DNA of 64,000 nucleotides from Jeotgalicoccus meleagridis (GTDB taxonomy: Bacteria; Bacillota; Bacilli; Staphylococcales; Salinicoccaceae), in contig NZ_CAJEWD010000008.1 in the NCBI RefSeq assembly GCF_903994045.1, forward strand, positions 760,532 to 824,531. The letters run 5' to 3'. The notes beneath the pieces were generated by a model. The model saw only the letters and a program-made list of their open reading frames with translations, was not told the DNA's origin and ran no database searches. A program made the translations under genes and the position numbers. The stretch's first letter is position 1; every line of letters begins with the position of its first letter. Shown here piece by piece: positions 28,171 through 37,438 of the stretch.

Positions 28171-29220
28171 TTATTCACTTATTGATTCTAAAATTTCTTT
28201 TAAGTCCGTTAATTGATGGAGGGCAGAAAGATATCCACCTGAATTTACTTTCCAAGTTTTTTCATTTAAGATTTTTACTTTGTCACTCATATCTTCTGTT
28301 ACAAAGTCTAGTGAATTTACATCTTGATTCTCCTCAGCCACCACTAACAAGAGGTCAGGGTTAACGTTGTTGATGACTTGGTTCACATCATCTTCTTGAT
28401 TCAAACTAGCATCTGTAAACTCTAAGTCGCTATAGATAAATCCATAAGGACTAGACAGACCTTGAATATTAGTATTCTCTCCTTCTTCAACAAGTAGAGT
28501 AGATAAGTCTAATTCCACAGCTGTACTTCTGACATCTTCAATCAGTGTATCGAGTTCTTCTACTAAATTATTTGCACGATCTTCCACTTCATACATTTGG
28601 CCTAAAAACACTGTCATGTCTTTGATATCTTTTAAATAGCTAGTACTTGACGCTTCGACATGAATAATTTCAGCATTTGGCGCAGCATCTTCTAGTTGAC
28701 GAATAGTAGAAGATTTTGCTTCTTGATCTGAAATCATAATCACTTGTGGTTCAAGTTCCTTGATTGCTTCAAAATCAAGTTCGTTTGAGTCCCCTACATC
28801 TTTGTAACTGTCACCTTCATAGACATCTGTAATATCCGGTGCGAGATTTTCTCCCTTAGTGATACCGACGACATTTTTTTCTAGATCAAGTGCGGCCATA
28901 GTTGACGCGACCCCTAAATCTAAAACGACTACTCTATCTGAGTTTTTCATCAGTTCTACATCATGATCAATCTTAGTTGACGTCGTCTTACCATCTTTTT
29001 CTGACTTGATGGAGAAATCATTGTGATAAGCGACTGTTTCACTTTCAGTATCTTCCTCGACCTCAGTTGTTTCTTCTGCATCATTTGTTTCCTCTGTTTT
29101 ACTCTCTTCTTCTGGACTCGTTTCTTCTTCAGCTGTATTTTCTTGATTTTGATCATTACAAGCTGCGAGTAAGAGGAGTGTTGCTACTGTCAATAGCATA
29201 TAGACTTGTCTAAATTTCAT
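28171..29220 (-). CDS. Siderophore ABC transporter substrate-binding lipoprotein (SstD/FatB-like)
   Basis: A 349-residue lipoprotein. The lipobox is LAAC (Cys20). A strongly acidic Glu/Thr linker follows to about residue 63, then a class III periplasmic-binding fold of the FatB/YclQ type: VVVLDLGVASTMAALDL, VVGITKGENLAP, LEPQVIMISDQEA and VNPDLLLVVAEEN. It should bind an iron-siderophore outside the membrane. S. aureus sstD lies near murB with sstABC beside it. Here no permease or ATPase gene is adjacent. Confidence 0.85.
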   Translation of the reverse strand: MKFRQVYMLLTVATLLLLAACNDQNQENTAEEETSPEEESKTEETNDAEETTEVEEDTESETVAYHNDFSIKSEKDGKTTSTKIDHDVELMKNSDRVVVLDLGVASTMAALDLEKNVVGITKGENLAPDITDVYEGDSYKDVGDSNELDFEAIKELEPQVIMISDQEAKSSTIRQLEDAAPNAEIIHVEASSTSYLKDIKDMTVFLGQMYEVEDRANNLVEELDTLIEDVRSTAVELDLSTLLVEEGENTNIQGLSSPYGFIYSDLEFTDASLNQEDDVNQVINNVNPDLLLVVAEENQDVNSLDFVTEDMSDKVKILNEKTWKVNSGGYLSALHQLTDLKEILESISE

Positions 29221-29249
29221 AGTTTGTCTCCCTTAATCTGGTTGATAAA

Positions 29250-29288
29250 AAGCCACATTAATGACAAGGATGTCTATTAACATGGCTT
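29250..29288 (-). terminator. Terminator of the SDR-like gene
   Basis: Minus strand arms starting AAGCCATGTTAAT and ending ATTAATGTGGCTT pair, with two G-U pairs. Inner GACA/TGTC extends the stem, and a TTTATC tail follows. Confidence 0.75.
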
Positions 29289-29294
29289 TTAATA

Positions 29295-29966
29295 TTAACT
29301 GATGATAATTGTTTCACCAGTTGGAATATCTTTATCGTGATCGATAATTGCTTTTATTTTTTTAATTGCTTTGTGGTTTGCTCTTTCTTCTTCAGTCGTC
29401 TTATAAGTTGGTCGATAACTTAAGGCATAGACATCTACGCCTTCACGTCTCAGTTCAATGGCAGTCGAGTGCGTGAGCGCTTCGATAGCACCTGTTACTG
29501 TATAGTAAAGGTTTCTTTCGAACACCTCTTCAAAAGATGGTTCGATGACATTGATGATTTTAGCATCATCTTCATTTTTTAGTAAAGGGCGTAAAGTTCG
29601 AATACCAAGATAAGTTCCCCAAACATGTTCGTACATCGTTTCAGAGAATTCATTAAAGCTTACATTATAAACTGTTTTATCGTCTGTGAAAATGGAATGT
29701 ACTAATATTATTCCGTTTAATGAATCATAACTCTCTTCAATTTTTTCGACTACGTCTAACCAATCTATTTCTTTAGACTGTTCTAAAAGAACAATTTCAT
29801 GATGTCCACTTGTGCCACTCAAAGTTTCTTCAACTTCTTCTAACTCTCCATATTCAATGCCTGCTAGAATAAGATTTGCATTATTTTCAGCCAATTCTAC
29901 TGCAACTTCCCTACCAAGAGATGTGGCTGCTCCCGATACGATATAAGTTTTATTTGTTAAATCCAT
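29295..29966 (-). CDS. Short-chain dehydrogenase-like protein with altered active site
   Basis: A 223-residue Rossmann protein of the SDR superfamily. The N-terminus YIVSGAATSLGREVAVEL replaces the usual TGxxxGIG with SGAATSLG. The catalytic YxxxK motif reads Y155-TVT-G159, so the lysine is missing. The expected active-site serine before it is also not obvious (NVIEPSFEEV). The rest, including the ELRREGVDVYALS strand, is normal. It may be non-catalytic or use other chemistry. It stands as a single gene behind an AGGAGG site and is flanked by lipoprotein genes. Confidence 0.75.
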   Translation of the reverse strand: MDLTNKTYIVSGAATSLGREVAVELAENNANLILAGIEYGELEEVEETLSGTSGHHEIVLLEQSKEIDWLDVVEKIEESYDSLNGIILVHSIFTDDKTVYNVSFNEFSETMYEHVWGTYLGIRTLRPLLKNEDDAKIINVIEPSFEEVFERNLYYTVTGAIEALTHSTAIELRREGVDVYALSYRPTYKTTEEERANHKAIKKIKAIIDHDKDIPTGETIIIS

Positions 29967-30009
29967 AATATCCTCCTAGAACTGACCATGTTACTACTAT
30001 AATATCACA

Positions 30010-30423
30010 TTATTCAACTGTCACGAATTCTTCAGGCATAGTATGTAATGAAAAGGCATCTACGTGTGAAATGACTTTATAGTCACCCGCTTCGTCAAAA
30101 GTATAATCGAGTACGTACTCACCATTTTCTGAATGGTCAACTTCGATCATGTCCAAACTTTCTTCACCTGAAATAATTTCAAACATCACTGAATCAGCGT
30201 CAGTTACATCTTCTTCATTTGAAGTGACATGGGCAACAAACTGCACTTCTTCTCCACTCTTAATACTTTCTGGTGCTTGAAGATCCACTTCTAGTGATCT
30301 CACTTCATCGCTAGATGGGTTATCATGATTCATCTCACTATGGTCCATTTCTTCATCTGAACAAGCTGCTAGTGTTAAGCCTGATAAAAGTATTAACGAC
30401 ATAAATCCTACTTTGATTTTCAT
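30010..30423 (-). CDS. YtkA-like domain lipoprotein
   Basis: A 137-residue lipoprotein. The lipobox is LAAC (Cys21), followed by a His/Met/Asp-rich stretch (DHSEMNHD) that could bind metal. A YtkA/FixH-type beta-sandwich follows (VDLQAPESIKSGEEVQFVAHV, EYVLDYTFDEAGDYKVISHVDA). The family is associated with metal or redox handling at the cell surface, and the actual role is unknown. Confidence 0.8.
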   Translation of the reverse strand: MKIKVGFMSLILLSGLTLAACSDEEMDHSEMNHDNPSSDEVRSLEVDLQAPESIKSGEEVQFVAHVTSNEEDVTDADSVMFEIISGEESLDMIEVDHSENGEYVLDYTFDEAGDYKVISHVDAFSLHTMPEEFVTVE

Positions 30424-30518
30424 TTGTCTGCTCCCTTTCTAATTTCTACTCATCCTTCATTCTATCTGATATATGAGTACTTGAGTGTATAGCTAATGAA
30501 TTTTTTATGACGAAAAAA

Positions 30519-30548
30519 ATCACACTTAACATCAGCTAAGTGTGATTT
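30519..30548. terminator. Terminator of the nrdIEF operon
   Basis: AATCACACTTA and TAAGTGTGATT form an 11-bp perfect stem, flanked by A-runs and T-runs on both sides. On the minus strand it ends nrdF, 6 bp after the stop. It could act in both directions. Confidence 0.92.
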
Positions 30549-30554
30549 TTCTAT

Positions 30555-31541
30555 TTAATCTTCAAAAACAAAGTCTTCGTCACGGAGTGGTTCAACATTT
30601 AAAGCAAGGACATAACCATCACCTTTAACACTGAAGAAGTCATGGTTTTTAGTCGTTGTATCAAGCGCGTTCTCGATAATTGGGTTGAAACCTTTTTCTT
30701 CAAAGTAAGGATCGAATCCTAGGTTTGCTAGAGCTTTGTTAGCATTATATTGAAGGTAGTTTACAACATCATCAGTCAGACCAATTTGGTCATATAAATC
30801 TTTAGTATATGCAACTTCATTTTCATATAAGTCATTTAAGAGCTCATACATTTCTTTGTCTGCTCGGTCTTGTTCTTCTTGACTAAGTTCAGCTTTTAGC
30901 ACTTGTGCATCTAGACCAGTAAAGACACCGTGAATCGATTCATCTAAGAGAATTTTACGAATGATTTCTCCACTTGTGGTCATGCGTCCATTACCTGCAA
31001 GGTAAAGTGGATAATAAAACCCTGAGTAAAATAAGAATGATTCAAGGAATACTGATGATACACGTGCCATATATTGATCATAGACAGAAGGGTTTTTATC
31101 TAAAAGTTTGCGATAATTCGTTACAATTCTGTCAGCCTTATAGCTTAAGTGTGGATTGTTCATTACCCAGACATCTAGAAGTTCATCCGTTTCCTTAGTC
31201 GGTAAGAGTGTTGTAAATATATGTGAGTATGATTTCGCGTGAACTTGCTCCATCATTCCCATAAATGAGTATACTGCTTTCTTACGTAAGTCCTCAGTGT
31301 GCAACATGATGAGTGGCATTCCATCATCCGCTTGATGAGTATCCAAACCAGTCAAGCCTGCAAGTACTTTTTTAAAGGTATCTTTTTCAGCATCTGACAT
31401 ACCGTCCCAAGAAGCTAAGTCTTTAGAAACCTTGAACTCTGTCTCAACCCACATCTGAGAGATGTTTTGACGCCAGAAGATATTTGTCATGTCTTCTTCT
31501 TTATTCCAGTTAACAGCTTTCATAGTTCTAACATCTTTCAT
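30555..31541 (-). CDS. nrdF: Ribonucleotide reductase class Ib, beta subunit
   Basis: R2F subunit, which houses the dimanganese-tyrosyl radical cofactor. The 328 residues show ligand motifs such as LTGLDTHQADDGMP, MEQVHAKSYSHIF and LLDESIHGVFTG, and the C-terminal EDFVFED tail that docks to NrdE. The ATG at 31541 follows AGGAG by 8 nt. The longer frame to 31586 overlaps the nrdE stop and lacks a site. It is the last gene of nrdI-nrdE-nrdF. Confidence 0.97.
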   Translation of the reverse strand: MKDVRTMKAVNWNKEEDMTNIFWRQNISQMWVETEFKVSKDLASWDGMSDAEKDTFKKVLAGLTGLDTHQADDGMPLIMLHTEDLRKKAVYSFMGMMEQVHAKSYSHIFTTLLPTKETDELLDVWVMNNPHLSYKADRIVTNYRKLLDKNPSVYDQYMARVSSVFLESFLFYSGFYYPLYLAGNGRMTTSGEIIRKILLDESIHGVFTGLDAQVLKAELSQEEQDRADKEMYELLNDLYENEVAYTKDLYDQIGLTDDVVNYLQYNANKALANLGFDPYFEEKGFNPIIENALDTTTKNHDFFSVKGDGYVLALNVEPLRDEDFVFED

Positions 31542-31554
31542 AGTTCGATCTCCT

Positions 31555-33660
31555 TTATACTGCACAGCTTGTACATTCCTCAACACTTAATAATTTATTT
31601 CTTGTGTAGTAGAGTGATTTCAAACCTTTATGGTGTGCATAAATGTAATATTTCGCAAGTTCTCTCGTAGAAATCTCTGAGTTAACATAGAGTATAGTCG
31701 AGATTCCTTGGTCGATATGTTGCTGAATCGTTGCAATCATGTCGATTAATTTCATTTGGTCAGTGTTAAACGCACTCTTGTAGTACCACATTGTTTCTTT
31801 AGATAGAAACGGCATTGGGTAAAACGTTTCAGAATTACCATAAGTTCTACGTTCAATTGTATCTACAATTGGCATAACTGAACTTGTCGCATTTTGTACG
31901 TAAGAGATACTTTGAGTTGGTGCAATTGCTAGACGATAAGCATGGTACAGTCCATCTTTTTCTACTTTAGCTTGGAGCTCAGCCCAATCTTCTTTAGTAG
32001 GAATATGGATGTGCTCAAATAGCTCAGCAACCTTGTCTGATTGTGGTTTGATATCTTCTTCTGTATAGCGTTTGAAGTATTTACCATTTGCATAATCAGA
32101 ACGTTCAAAGTCTTTAAATGTAACGCCGCGTTCTTTAGCGATTAAGTTTGATTTCTCGATTGAATAGAAGTTCAACATCATAAAGAAGATGTTAGCAAAG
32201 TCTCTTGCTTCACTTGATTCATAAGAAATTTTGTTTTTCACTAGGTAACCATGTAGGTTCATTGCACCTAAACCAACTGAGTGTAACTCGTCGTTTGCTT
32301 TTTTCACACCTGGTGCATTCTGAATCGCAGTATCATCACTAACAAGTGTTAAAGCTTCAATTCCTTCATGCACAGTTTCTTTTACTTTTCCAGAATCCAT
32401 TACATTAGCGATGTTCATAGAACCTAAGTTACATGAAATATCACGTTTAATTTCATCTTCAGTACCGTAGTCATTAATAACAGAAGTTTCCTGTAGTTGG
32501 AAGATTTCTGTACATAAGTTTGAAATTTTAATTTGCCCAATATCACCTAATGGGTGAACTTTGTTTGCATTGTCCTTAAACATTAAGTAAGGATAACCAG
32601 ACTGCAACTGTGTTTGAGCAATAGTATTTAACATATCACGGGCATCGAATTGACGTTTTTTAATCTTGTCATTGTTAACTAATTCGTCGTACATCTCATC
32701 CATATCCATATCATCAAGTGCTACACCATATTCTCTTTCGACTGTATGTGGTGCAAAGATGTTGAATGGCTTGTTATCGCGAGCAAGTTCGAAGAACTTA
32801 GATGGTACAACAAGACCTGTTGAGATTGTCGCAAGACGAATATCTTCATCTGCGTTAACTTTTTTCGTATCTAGGAATTCTGGTAGGTCATAGTGGAAGA
32901 TGTTTAAATACACCGCACCAGCACCAGGACGTTGTCCAAGTTGGTCTGCATAAGCAAATCCACCTTCTAATGATTTAGCAACTGGAAGTACACCTTTCGC
33001 TACGCCTTCGATTCCTTTGATTGCCTCACCACGTGCACGCAGTTTAGATAAGTTGATCGCTACGCCCCCACCGATTTTACTTAACTGTTTAGCAGTTGAG
33101 TCGATGTAGTTAATAGAGTTAAGAGAATCATCAACTTCTAGTAAGAAACAAGAGACCATTTCACCTCGACGCGCACGACCAGCGTTTAAGAAAGTCGGTG
33201 TCGCAGGTTGGTAACGCTGTTCCATCATCGATGTAATAAAGTTATTTGCCTTATCAACATCACCTTTAGAAAGGTAAAGACTGACGATGACAACGTGTTG
33301 TCTATAGTCTTCTAAGTATTGTTTTTTATCGTTTGTTTTTAAAGCATAATCTTTAAAGAATTTACTTGCGGCCATATAGCTCTTGAAAGCAAAATCAATG
33401 CTGTTTGCATGCTCGATTACTGTCTCAAGCTGTGACTCGCTATATTCTTGAAATAGATCATAATAAAAGTTGTTATCAACAAGGTAGTGCAATCTTTCGA
33501 GTTCAGTATCGAAGTGGATTGTCTTACTTTCTACTTCTTCCATGAAGACCTCGAGAGCTTCTAAATCTTTCTCTAGTTTGTAAAAACCAGATTCATCACG
33601 CTGCGTCACTTCGTTATTCAGCTCTATATGATTGAATTTTTTCTCATCTAATACTTTCAT
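31555..33660 (-). CDS. nrdE: Ribonucleotide reductase class Ib, alpha subunit
   Basis: The catalytic subunit reduces NDPs to dNDPs. The 701 residues include the NrdE N-terminus (KFNHIELNNEVTQRDESGFY), the active-site NLCTEI region, the finger-loop cysteine segment near CNLGSMNIAN, the radical-transfer tyrosines in the C-terminal third and the redox tail CTSCAV. No ATP-cone is visible, typical of class Ib. It starts 17 bp inside the nrdI 3' end. Confidence 0.98.
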   Translation of the reverse strand: MKVLDEKKFNHIELNNEVTQRDESGFYKLEKDLEALEVFMEEVESKTIHFDTELERLHYLVDNNFYYDLFQEYSESQLETVIEHANSIDFAFKSYMAASKFFKDYALKTNDKKQYLEDYRQHVVIVSLYLSKGDVDKANNFITSMMEQRYQPATPTFLNAGRARRGEMVSCFLLEVDDSLNSINYIDSTAKQLSKIGGGVAINLSKLRARGEAIKGIEGVAKGVLPVAKSLEGGFAYADQLGQRPGAGAVYLNIFHYDLPEFLDTKKVNADEDIRLATISTGLVVPSKFFELARDNKPFNIFAPHTVEREYGVALDDMDMDEMYDELVNNDKIKKRQFDARDMLNTIAQTQLQSGYPYLMFKDNANKVHPLGDIGQIKISNLCTEIFQLQETSVINDYGTEDEIKRDISCNLGSMNIANVMDSGKVKETVHEGIEALTLVSDDTAIQNAPGVKKANDELHSVGLGAMNLHGYLVKNKISYESSEARDFANIFFMMLNFYSIEKSNLIAKERGVTFKDFERSDYANGKYFKRYTEEDIKPQSDKVAELFEHIHIPTKEDWAELQAKVEKDGLYHAYRLAIAPTQSISYVQNATSSVMPIVDTIERRTYGNSETFYPMPFLSKETMWYYKSAFNTDQMKLIDMIATIQQHIDQGISTILYVNSEISTRELAKYYIYAHHKGLKSLYYTRNKLLSVEECTSCAV

Positions 33661-34039
33661 GCAATTCCCCTGCCCTTTCTAATTCAAGTGAAAATTCTTT
33701 TCTTTGTTCTGGAGTGCCGTGTAACTCGATCTTCATCAGAAGTGGCACTTTGAATTCTTCACTAATGTATTCACCTGCTCGGGCAAAATTTCTACCCCAG
33801 TTTCGATTACCGCTTGATACGACCGCTTTTAAATTATTTCCGTTTACTTCTAAGAACGACTGAACAATATCTGGTACAGCACCAAAACCATAGGTCGGTG
33901 TGATCAAGATAAAACGATCGTCGATTTTATCTCTCACATTATCGTTTGTTATTTGATATAATTCATAAGTATCGGGTATGTCTATACTGTTTAAAAAACG
34001 ACGGATATTGCCCGTCATTGAATAAAAAGCAATATACAT
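33644..34039 (-). CDS. nrdI: Flavodoxin-like NrdI
   Basis: NrdI supplies the oxidant for assembly of the Mn2-tyrosyl cofactor in NrdF. The 131 residues have the FMN-binding start YIAFYSMTGNIRRF, the loop TPTYGFGAVPD, and the 80s-90s motif SSGNRNWGRNFARAGEYI. The ATG at 34039 has GGAG 8 nt upstream. It leads the operon behind a promoter overlapped by an NrdR-like box. Confidence 0.95.
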   Translation of the reverse strand: MYIAFYSMTGNIRRFLNSIDIPDTYELYQITNDNVRDKIDDRFILITPTYGFGAVPDIVQSFLEVNGNNLKAVVSSGNRNWGRNFARAGEYISEEFKVPLLMKIELHGTPEQRKEFSLELERAGELHESIR

Positions 34040-34103
34040 AGTGTCATCTCCAGTCCAGTATATCACAAAACAGAACACACGTTCTATTTTATCTCTTTTC
34101 TAT

Positions 34104-34157
34104 ATTATACCACTATATCTTGTGTCTTCCTATAAATCGAAACACAAGATACGTGTT
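34104..34157 (-). promoter_or_regulatory. nrd promoter with paired NrdR-like boxes
   Basis: Minus strand TATAAT (34104-34109), with TGG before it, is an extended -10. Immediately upstream, 34110-34125 reads ACACAAGATATAGTGG, a 14/16 match to the NrdR box ACACwATATATwGTGT. A second, weaker box at 34142-34157 begins ACACAAGATAC on the plus strand and shares TATCTTGTGT (opposite orientation) with the first. The box centres are 32 bp apart, close to three helical turns and typical for NrdR box pairs. The remaining gap to 34368 holds a TATAAT (34218-34223) that may serve the EamA gene, flanked by TGCAATG/CATTGCA arms. Confidence 0.75.
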
Positions 34158-34368
34158 TAACATGTTCTATATTCTCATATTAAATATGGTGATGCAATGT
34201 AAAAAACTTACTAAAACTATAATTTCATTGCACATTATATTTTGAAAATCTTCCTAAGTCTTGCTGGCTATGAGCTAGTCACATAAAATAATTTCTTTTA
34301 AAATTTTTTACGAAATTTATCTTATCTAAGAAGTTGAAATTATTGTACAAAATTCTGGAGTGTTGTTA

Positions 34369-35250
34369 ATGAATAATGTTGTAAAAGGTATCATTGCCCT
34401 CATAATTTCATCACTTGGCTTTAGTTTGATGTCGCTATTTGTTAAATATGCAGGGGACTTACCTACTGTCCAAAAAGTCTTTTTTAGAAACTTTATCTCT
34501 ATGCTAATTGCTCTCGGACTCGTACTCTATGCGAGAGAAAAACTGTTTGGTAAAAGTGAGAATCAAGGCTGGTTATTTTTACGCTCACTACTCGGACTCT
34601 TTGGTGTGCTATTAAATTTTTTCACCATTGATCGAATGGTTTTAAGTGATGCTGATATTTTAAATAAATTGAGCCCTTTCTTTACCATCATCTTTTGTGC
34701 GATCTTCTTAAAAGAATACATCAGACGCTTCCAGCTCATCGCAATTATCGTCGCTTTAGTCGGTGCGGTGTTTATCATTAAACCGTCATTCTCAAGTGAT
34801 TCATACATTGCACTACTCGGAGTGGTCGGCGCTATGTTTGCAGCCGGTGCTTATACAGTGCTACGCGTACTCGGTAGTCGTGAGAAGTTTTATACAGTAG
34901 TCTTTTACTTCTCCTTCTTCTCAACTGTCGCTTTAATACCGTTCCTAATCTTCCAGTGGGAAGGGATGACACAAAGTCAATTTTGGTACTTAGTACTATC
35001 AGGCATATTTGCAGCTGTCGGTCAATTCGGACTAACCATTGCTTATAGCTATGCCCCAGCAAAAGAAATTTCAATATTCTTTTACTCAACAATCCTGTTT
35101 AGTGCCATTTTCTCAATTGTCGTCTTCAAACAAGTACCAGACTTAATGAGTGTTTTAGGTTACGTCATTATCTTCGCAGCAAGTTACTATATGTATATGA
35201 AGAATCGACCACCTAAGTCAGAACGTTTGAAAATTGCAGAACGAAAATAG
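34369..35250 (+). CDS. EamA/DMT-family transporter
   Basis: A 293-residue protein with ten predicted membrane helices in two homologous halves, the EamA (DUF6) pattern of drug/metabolite transporters. Examples are SLGFSLMSLFVKYAG in half one and LSGIFAAVGQFGLTIAYSYAPAKEISIF in half two. The substrate cannot be told. The ATG at 34369 follows GGAG by 8 nt, and an upstream in-frame GTG at 34360 lies too close to that site. It ends at the composite terminator and repeat element. Confidence 0.85.
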   Translation: MNNVVKGIIALIISSLGFSLMSLFVKYAGDLPTVQKVFFRNFISMLIALGLVLYAREKLFGKSENQGWLFLRSLLGLFGVLLNFFTIDRMVLSDADILNKLSPFFTIIFCAIFLKEYIRRFQLIAIIVALVGAVFIIKPSFSSDSYIALLGVVGAMFAAGAYTVLRVLGSREKFYTVVFYFSFFSTVALIPFLIFQWEGMTQSQFWYLVLSGIFAAVGQFGLTIAYSYAPAKEISIFFYSTILFSAIFSIVVFKQVPDLMSVLGYVIIFAASYYMYMKNRPPKSERLKIAERK

Positions 35251-35304
35251 TGGGTTGTGTTGAGGATGTGGGTGTGGACGAACGCCCTTGGTTTGTAAGT
35301 AAAG

Positions 35305-35346
35305 CGGCTTGGAAATCTTAAATTTAAGATCTCCAAGCCGTTTTTT
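35305..35346 (+). terminator. Terminator after the EamA gene, part of a repeated element
   Basis: CGGCTTGGA/TCCAAGCCG arms enclose a perfect palindrome ATCTTAAATTTAAGAT, followed by TTTTTT. A clearly related hairpin (54633-54667) sits at the second locus of the 41-bp repeat. Confidence 0.92.
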
Positions 35347-35388
35347 GCTGGATTTAAGTGGGGTTATTTTATTGGATTTTAAAGTGTC

Positions 35389-35509
35389 CTATCTGGACTA
35401 TGTGGAGTGCTCATTGAACTGCCAACACCTTCGGAGGACGATGAGCTTTCCTCATTGAACCGCCAGCGCTCCAGGAGGACGATGAGCTTTCCTCATTGAA
35501 CCGCCAGTG
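35389..35509. repeat. 41-bp tandem repeat, locus 1
   Basis: CTCATTGAAC starts at 35410, 35451 and 35492, a 41-bp period. The units contain GGAGGACGATGAGCTTTC, and a degenerate copy lies just upstream (CTGGACTATG). ATGAG-CTTTC-CTCAT gives a short hairpin between units. The same unit and period recur at 54.7 kb. No open frame is evident. It fills the gap between the EamA terminator and the recQ 3' end. Confidence 0.88.
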
Positions 35510-35548
35510 TCAACAACACCCAAAAAAACACAATAATCAACACAAAAA

Positions 35549-37327
35549 CTATTTTATTCCAGCATGCTCCTGGATGTCTTCTAAGAAATATGGACAGTAA
35601 TGTTTCAACTTGTAATTACCTACACCTTGAATGTGCATCATGTCCTGTTTTGTTTGTGGCATTTTCTTAGCAAATTCTTTAAGGATTTGATCAGTAAATA
35701 TAGCGTCTTCATCTAATTTATATCGATCTGCTAAGTTCTTTCTAGTATCGATCAACTTACTGTACAAAACTTCATTGAGTGATGAATCCGTGGACACATC
35801 AACACGTTCATTATAAGTTTTGCGATAAGGCACTGTATAAAGTTTAACTTTTTTGTTCAAGACATCAAAACTCTTCTCGACAAGGTGCATGCGATAATTT
35901 GCATAGTGCAGATAACCTCTCATCACTAGTTCTTCAACTAGATGATTTACTTCACTTGTACGGTAGGAATCGAGTACTCCAAAGTTCTCTTCTTTGTTCA
36001 AACCACGGCTCATAATATTATCTGCATGTTCTCCACGCATCACTTGGATGATATGTTCTTTTGATAATTTACCATCTAGGTCTTTCACCAAGTTAAGAAT
36101 CAGACGGGCTTCAGAAGTCATAGGTTCAGTGCGATTTTCTGATAAACAGCTCGAACATCTACCGCATTCTTCTACATATTCATTTTGATTAAAGTACTTA
36201 ACGATAAAACTACTCAAGCACTTATTAGTTTTATTATATTGAATCATTTGATCTAATTTTTCACGCATATGATCTTTGTACTGGTCACTTGCTGTCGCTC
36301 GGTCAATAAAAAATTGCTGTAAATTGATATCTCTTTGACTAGACAGTAAAATACAATCACTGTCTAACCCATCTCTACCTGCACGACCAATTTCTTGATA
36401 GTAACTTTCCAAATCGCCTGTTAAGTTAAAGTGAATAATATAACGAATATCTGGCTTATCTATCCCCATCCCAAAGGCATTGGTTGCCACAACAATTTTC
36501 ACTTGATCCGACACAAATTTTTCTTGGTTTAAGCTACGTTCTTTTTTTGCCAAGCCACCGTGGTAAATCACATTTTCAATCTTGTATTCATGCAAGTAAT
36601 CAGAAAGTTTTTCAACTTCCGCACGAGTAGAGGCATAAATAATTCCAGACATATCCTGATGATTTTTTATATACGACAGGATAAACTGCTCTCTCTGATA
36701 AGTTGGGTTGACCATGAGCTTTAAGTTCTCTCTCTTAACACTCGTCTTAGTCACCGCTTCATTGTTTATATCTAAAAGCTCTTGGATGTTCTCTTCTACT
36801 TCCTCAGTTGCAGTTGCAGTCACTGCTAAAATAAGAGCATCTGGTAAGAGTGCTTTTAAGTCAGGAATAATACTTTGATAACTCGGTCTAAAGTCATGGC
36901 CCCATTTAGAGATACAGTGCGCTTCATCAAAGGCAATAAAAGGCACACTTGCTTGTTTTAATGAGATTCTAAATTCTTCATTGTTAAATCTCTCAGGTGC
37001 CACATAGAGAAACTGCAGCTGTCCTTCTTCTAGTGATGTCATAACTTTTTTCAACTCTTGTTTTGACATCGTAGAGTTAATACATTCTGCCTTGATGCCT
37101 CTTCTTTTCAAAGAATCTACCTGGTCTTGCATTAAAGAAATCAAAGGAGAAATAACGAGTGTCGTCCCCTCAAACATCAAACCAGGAATTTGATAACACA
37201 GAGATTTCCCTGAACCAGTTGGTAAGATACCCAAAGCATTTTTACCTTCTAGTACATGATTAATAATCTCTTCTTGACCAAATCTAAACGTGTCATAACC
37301 AAAATACTCTTTTAATATTGCTTCCAT
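35549..37327 (-). CDS. recQ: ATP-dependent DNA helicase RecQ
   Basis: 3'-5' helicase of the RecQ family. The 592 residues show motif 0 (FRFGQEEII), Walker A (GILPTGSGKSLCYQ), DEAH with the aromatic loop (AFDEAHCISKWGHDFRPSY), motif VI (QEIGRAGRDG), the RQC zinc cysteines (C in CLSSF, then CGRCSSC) and a C-terminal HRDC domain (about 520-590). Staphylococci carry such a recQ close to nrdIEF. It is transcribed alone. The ribosome site (AGGAAT) is weak. Confidence 0.96.
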   Translation of the reverse strand: MEAILKEYFGYDTFRFGQEEIINHVLEGKNALGILPTGSGKSLCYQIPGLMFEGTTLVISPLISLMQDQVDSLKRRGIKAECINSTMSKQELKKVMTSLEEGQLQFLYVAPERFNNEEFRISLKQASVPFIAFDEAHCISKWGHDFRPSYQSIIPDLKALLPDALILAVTATATEEVEENIQELLDINNEAVTKTSVKRENLKLMVNPTYQREQFILSYIKNHQDMSGIIYASTRAEVEKLSDYLHEYKIENVIYHGGLAKKERSLNQEKFVSDQVKIVVATNAFGMGIDKPDIRYIIHFNLTGDLESYYQEIGRAGRDGLDSDCILLSSQRDINLQQFFIDRATASDQYKDHMREKLDQMIQYNKTNKCLSSFIVKYFNQNEYVEECGRCSSCLSENRTEPMTSEARLILNLVKDLDGKLSKEHIIQVMRGEHADNIMSRGLNKEENFGVLDSYRTSEVNHLVEELVMRGYLHYANYRMHLVEKSFDVLNKKVKLYTVPYRKTYNERVDVSTDSSLNEVLYSKLIDTRKNLADRYKLDEDAIFTDQILKEFAKKMPQTKQDMMHIQGVGNYKLKHYCPYFLEDIQEHAGIK

Positions 37328-37438
37328 ATAACATCATTCCTACATTTATATATGTAACTTAACTTATTAATTTATCTGCTATATTATACATTAAATTATG
37401 ATTTCTTGCTCAGTTTTTGGATTAAGATACCAAAAAAA

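Noticed and set aside
29295-29320. Fur-box-like TGATGATAATTG near the siderophore-binding protein gene
   Set aside because: Only one half-site matches. It lies inside the SDR-like coding end and upstream of that gene's terminator, so it is poorly placed to control the SstD-like gene.
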